DNA from: Gammaproteobacteria bacterium
GTDB lineage: Bacteria > Pseudomonadota > Gammaproteobacteria > Pseudomonadales > Pseudomonadaceae
Length of the DNA: 37,793 bases
Assembly (NCBI GenBank): GCA_023475025.1
Contig: JAMCWB010000002.1
Location: forward strand, 1-37,793
Direction of reading: 5' to 3'
A program made the translations under genes and the position numbers. Positions 35,108 through 37,793 of this stretch are shown in pieces (the stretch's first letter is position 1; each line of letters opens with the position of its first letter). The notes under the pieces were generated by a model. It searched no databases. It saw only the letters and a list, made by a program, of their open reading frames with translations, and was not told the origin of the DNA.

Positions 35108-37504
35108 CTACAAGGCAAAGAGTTGTTTGGCCACCTGGCGGAAATGGTTGGCGAAATGCACCTGCATGCCTTCGCGCAGATAATCCGGTAACTCCTCGTA
35201 ATCTCCCCGATTGGCTTCCGGCAGAATCAGCGTGTGAATCTTCTGCCGACGCGCGGCAATCACCTTTTCCCGAATGCCACCAACCGGTAGTACGTGACCA
35301 CTCAAGGTCAGCTCACCCGTCATCGCCAGGTCCTTGCGTGGGGCCTGGTTGCGTGCCAGTGACAGCAGGGCGCTGGCCATGGTGATGCCGGCACTGGGTC
35401 CATCCTTGGGGGTCGCGCCCTCGGGGACATGCAGGTGCACCCAGGCCTGATCAAAGAATTCGCGATCCGCCTTGTAGGTCGCCAGATTGGCGCAGATGTA
35501 GCTGTAGGCGATTTCCGCCGATTCTTTCATCACCTCACCCAGCTTACCGGTCAGCTTGAAGCCGCGGTTCAGGGTGTGAATGCGGGTTGCTTCGATCGGC
35601 AGGGTAGCGCCGCCCATGGAGGTCCAGGCCAGCCCGGTGACTATCCCGGTACCCTTCAGCGTTTGCTCTGCCCGGAAGGGGGCTGCGCCGAGCAGGCCGG
35701 GCAGGTCATCCGGCTTGATACTGACCTTGTCGACCTCGCCTTGCAGCAGTTGCACAACGGACTTGCGTACCAGTTTGGCCAGCTGTTTTTCCAGGTTGCG
35801 AACGCCTGCTTCCCGCGCATAGCCCTCGATAACCAGGCGCAGGGCCTTGTCACTGATCCGTACCTGACTCTTGCGTAGCCCTGCCCGCTCCAGTTGACGC
35901 GGCCACAGGTGGTGCTTGGCAATCGCCAGTTTTTCTTCGCTGATATAGCCGGACAGGCGGATCACATCCATGCGGTCAAGCAGTGGCCCGGGGATATTGT
36001 CCAGGGTGTTGGCAGTACACACGAACAGCACCTTGGACAGGTCGAGGCGCATATCCAGATAGTGATCCAGAAACTGGTTGTTCTGTTCCGGGTCCAGGGT
36101 TTCCAGCAAGGCCGAGGCTGGGTCGCCCTGATGGCTGGCGCCAAGTTTGTCGATCTCATCCAGCATGATGACCGGGTTCATGACTTCCACGTCTTTGAGT
36201 GCCTGCACGAACTTGCCCGGCATGGCGCCGATATAGGTGCGGCGGTGGCCCTTGATCTCGGCTTCGTCGCGCATACCGCCGACACTGAAACGGTAGAAGG
36301 GGCGGCCCAGGCTTTCGGCAATCGAGCGTCCGATACTGGTCTTGCCGACGCCCGGTGGACCGACCAGCAAAATGATGGAGCCACTGACCGAACCCTTGAA
36401 GGCTCCCAGGGCAAGGAGCTCGAGAATGCGTGCCTTGACGTCATCCAGCCCATCATGGTCACGATCCAGAATCTTGCGCGCCCGGGTGATATCCAGCTGG
36501 TCCTCGTGCAGCAGGCCCCAGGGCATGCTGGTGGCCCAGTCCAGATAGTTGCGCGTAACGGCATATTCCGGTGATCCGGTTTCCAGCACTGCCAGCTTGT
36601 TCAGCTCTTCCTCAATTTTCTTCTCGGCTGGATCGGGCAGGGTTTTGCCCTGCAAGCGTTCACGGAACTGCTCAATGTCTGCGGTGCGGTCATCCTTGGA
36701 AAGCCCCAGCTCTTTCTGGATGATCTTGAGTTGTTCCTTGAGGAAGAATTTGCGCTGATGATCACTGATGGTCTGGTTAACCTGCTCGCTGATCTCACCC
36801 TGTAAGCGGGCAACATCGATTTCCTTTTTCAGCAGCACCAGCACCTTTTCCATCCGGCGCAGCACTGGCAGGGTATCCATGATGCCTTGCAACTCACTAC
36901 CTTTGGCGGTGGTCAGGGCAGCGGCAAAGTCACTCAGGGGTGAGGGCTCGTTGGGGCTGAAGCGGTTCAGATAATGCTTGAGCTCTTCACTGTATAGGGG
37001 GTTGAGCGGCAACAGCTCCTTGATGGCATTGATTAGTGCCATGGCATAGGCGCGCACTTCGTCGCTATCACTCTGCTCAGCCTTGGGGTATTCGACCTCG
37101 GCCAGGTAGGGTGGTTTACGGCTGATCCAGCGCACGATTCGCACCCGGGTAAGGCCCTGGGCGATGAACTGTAATTTGCCGCCTTCCTGGGTGGCATGGT
37201 GCACCTTGACCACACAGCCGGTCAGCGGCAGGTTGTCGAGGTCGAGCTTCCCCTGGCTGGCGCCAGGCTGCTCGACATAGAACAACGACAGCATCTGGTG
37301 GGGTGTCTTGTCGACCCGCTCCAGTGTCTCTGCCCAGGGCTCGGCATTGAGCACCACCGGCATGACCTGAGCCGGAAAGAAGGGCCGGTTGCTGACCGGC
37401 AAGACATACAACTGTTGTGGCAATCGTTGATCAGGCACAACCAGTTGGCCACCCGCTGCGACACTGTCTGTTTCTTCTTGCTCAATCTCTTTCCAGTTGC
37501 TCAT
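35108..37504 (-). CDS. asrA: Lon-type ATP-dependent protease (AsrA-like)
   Basis: Cytosolic AAA+ serine protease of 798 residues. The N-terminal LON substrate-recognition domain (LYVLPVSNRPFFPAQVMPV) is followed by a coiled-coil region. The AAA+ module has Walker A GPPGVGKTS and Walker B VIMLDEIDK. The C-terminal protease domain carries the Ser704/Lys747 dyad (PKDGPSAG, REKVIAARR), with the same 43-residue spacing as E. coli Lon. The start at 37504 is chosen by GGGGA 5 nt upstream; the longer frame to 37648 would run through the promoter and the divergent gene. Sequence and neighbour match PA0779 (AsrA, a heat- and aminoglycoside-induced Lon paralogue) from memory. A sigma-32-like promoter precedes it. 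Confidence 0.9.
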   Translation of the reverse strand: MSNWKEIEQEETDSVAAGGQLVVPDQRLPQQLYVLPVSNRPFFPAQVMPVVLNAEPWAETLERVDKTPHQMLSLFYVEQPGASQGKLDLDNLPLTGCVVKVHHATQEGGKLQFIAQGLTRVRIVRWISRKPPYLAEVEYPKAEQSDSDEVRAYAMALINAIKELLPLNPLYSEELKHYLNRFSPNEPSPLSDFAAALTTAKGSELQGIMDTLPVLRRMEKVLVLLKKEIDVARLQGEISEQVNQTISDHQRKFFLKEQLKIIQKELGLSKDDRTADIEQFRERLQGKTLPDPAEKKIEEELNKLAVLETGSPEYAVTRNYLDWATSMPWGLLHEDQLDITRARKILDRDHDGLDDVKARILELLALGAFKGSVSGSIILLVGPPGVGKTSIGRSIAESLGRPFYRFSVGGMRDEAEIKGHRRTYIGAMPGKFVQALKDVEVMNPVIMLDEIDKLGASHQGDPASALLETLDPEQNNQFLDHYLDMRLDLSKVLFVCTANTLDNIPGPLLDRMDVIRLSGYISEEKLAIAKHHLWPRQLERAGLRKSQVRISDKALRLVIEGYAREAGVRNLEKQLAKLVRKSVVQLLQGEVDKVSIKPDDLPGLLGAAPFRAEQTLKGTGIVTGLAWTSMGGATLPIEATRIHTLNRGFKLTGKLGEVMKESAEIAYSYICANLATYKADREFFDQAWVHLHVPEGATPKDGPSAGITMASALLSLARNQAPRKDLAMTGELTLSGHVLPVGGIREKVIAARRQKIHTLILPEANRGDYEELPDYLREGMQVHFANHFRQVAKQLFAL

Positions 37505-37560
37505 TGCTATCCCCAGCGTTGTCACGACATAACCTAGATGTGGCTGGGTGGTGCTTTTTT

Positions 37561-37589
37561 CAATGGGGCGGACATTGAGCTTTGTCAAA
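37561..37589 (-). promoter_or_regulatory. Candidate sigma-32 promoter for asrA
   Basis: On the minus strand TTTGACA (37583-37589) and CCCCATTG (37561-37568) are 14 nt apart, fitting the RpoH consensus. The predicted leader is about 50 nt. It agrees with the known heat-shock control of AsrA in P. aeruginosa. Confidence 0.6.
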
Positions 37590-37631
37590 GTCTTGTCTAG
37601 GCTGAAAATACCTTCTGTTGATGATCGGCCC

Positions 37632-37793
37632 ATGATCAAAACCCGCATACTCGATTTGCCCGTTCAAAGCGCCGTACATGCGCACGCTCACCACCAATTG
37701 ATTGTGGGTCTGGAAGGCAGTGCCGATTTCGAGGTGGAAGGCATCAGTGGCGCGGTCAATCGCCTGCAGGCTTGCCTGGTGCCGGGTCATCGC
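37632..37793 (+). CDS. pruR: AraC-family transcriptional regulator (PruR-like), N-terminal fragment cut by the window end
   Basis: 54 codons are visible, starting MIKTRILDLPVQSAVHAHAH and open to the last base. The histidine-rich HAHAHHQLIVGLEGSADFEVEG is a cupin-type ligand-binding N-terminus of AraC-family regulators. The helix-turn-helix part is outside the window. In P. aeruginosa the gene divergent from asrA is pruR, the activator of proline utilisation, so the symbol rests on context. The 127-bp gap to asrA must hold promoters for both genes. Confidence 0.7.
   Translation, partial: MIKTRILDLPVQSAVHAHAHHQLIVGLEGSADFEVEGISGAVNRLQACLVPGHR

Noticed and set aside
1..37793. tRNA, rRNA, CRISPR arrays, transposases or phage genes
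   Set aside because: I looked for them and recognised none beyond the group II intron end; short RNAs could still be missed without a covariance search.

Overview
The window reads as chromosomal DNA of a pseudomonad (Gammaproteobacteria, Pseudomonadaceae). Many neighbour pairs match, from memory, the order in Pseudomonas aeruginosa: a PA2817-like gene with a fadE-type acyl-CoA dehydrogenase and an ABC-2 exporter, then queF, mlaA, a PilZ protein, rssB-rssC, tal and dusA, then nth with a PA3496-like gene, and finally a lon-type asrA diverging from a pruR-like regulator. A bifunctional glucosylglycerol-phosphate synthase/phosphatase gene points to a salt-tolerant or marine lineage such as Halopseudomonas or its relatives. 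That placement is inference; no rRNA or other phylogenetic marker was compared.

Layout. 1-124 is the 3' end (domains V and VI) of a group II intron that continues off the left edge. 133-7317 holds the PA2817-like gene, fadE, a two-gene ABC exporter running into queF, a DUF4404 gene, mlaA and a PilZ gene. 7573-9251 is rssB-rssC. On the minus strand, 9240-12943 is motA-like, motB-like, dusA, tal, followed to the right by DUF2061, PA3496-like, nth and glmS genes (to 16176). 16299-18327 carries a spermidine-synthase-like gene and a DUF5610 gene. A SprT-type gene and a flavodoxin gene follow on the minus strand. 19627-23822 is an MFS exporter, ggpPS and a J-domain gene, probably co-transcribed. 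Then come a Yip1-family gene with a strong terminator and ttcA. A minus-strand set (EAL phosphodiesterase, patatin-like hydrolase, methyltransferase) runs from 28496 down to 25541. gltB-gltD runs 28965-35074. asrA (minus) and a truncated pruR-like gene (plus) close the window.

The most unusual part is the 468-bp divergent region between the EAL gene and gltB (28497-28964). It contains two tandem NtrC-type sites, a good sigma-54 promoter match pointing into the EAL gene at the classical enhancer distance, and a weaker sigma-54 match pointing to gltBD. It also has a perfect 13-bp inverted repeat enclosing two small hairpins, a 16-bp palindrome and a 13-bp direct repeat. Together these suggest that nitrogen status controls both a c-di-GMP phosphodiesterase and a second, non-canonical type of glutamate synthase. 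This is a hypothesis from sequence only.

Two further heat-shock (sigma-32) promoter matches were seen: one before asrA and one before the ABC exporter-queF unit. No rRNA, tRNA, CRISPR array, transposase or prophage gene was recognised.
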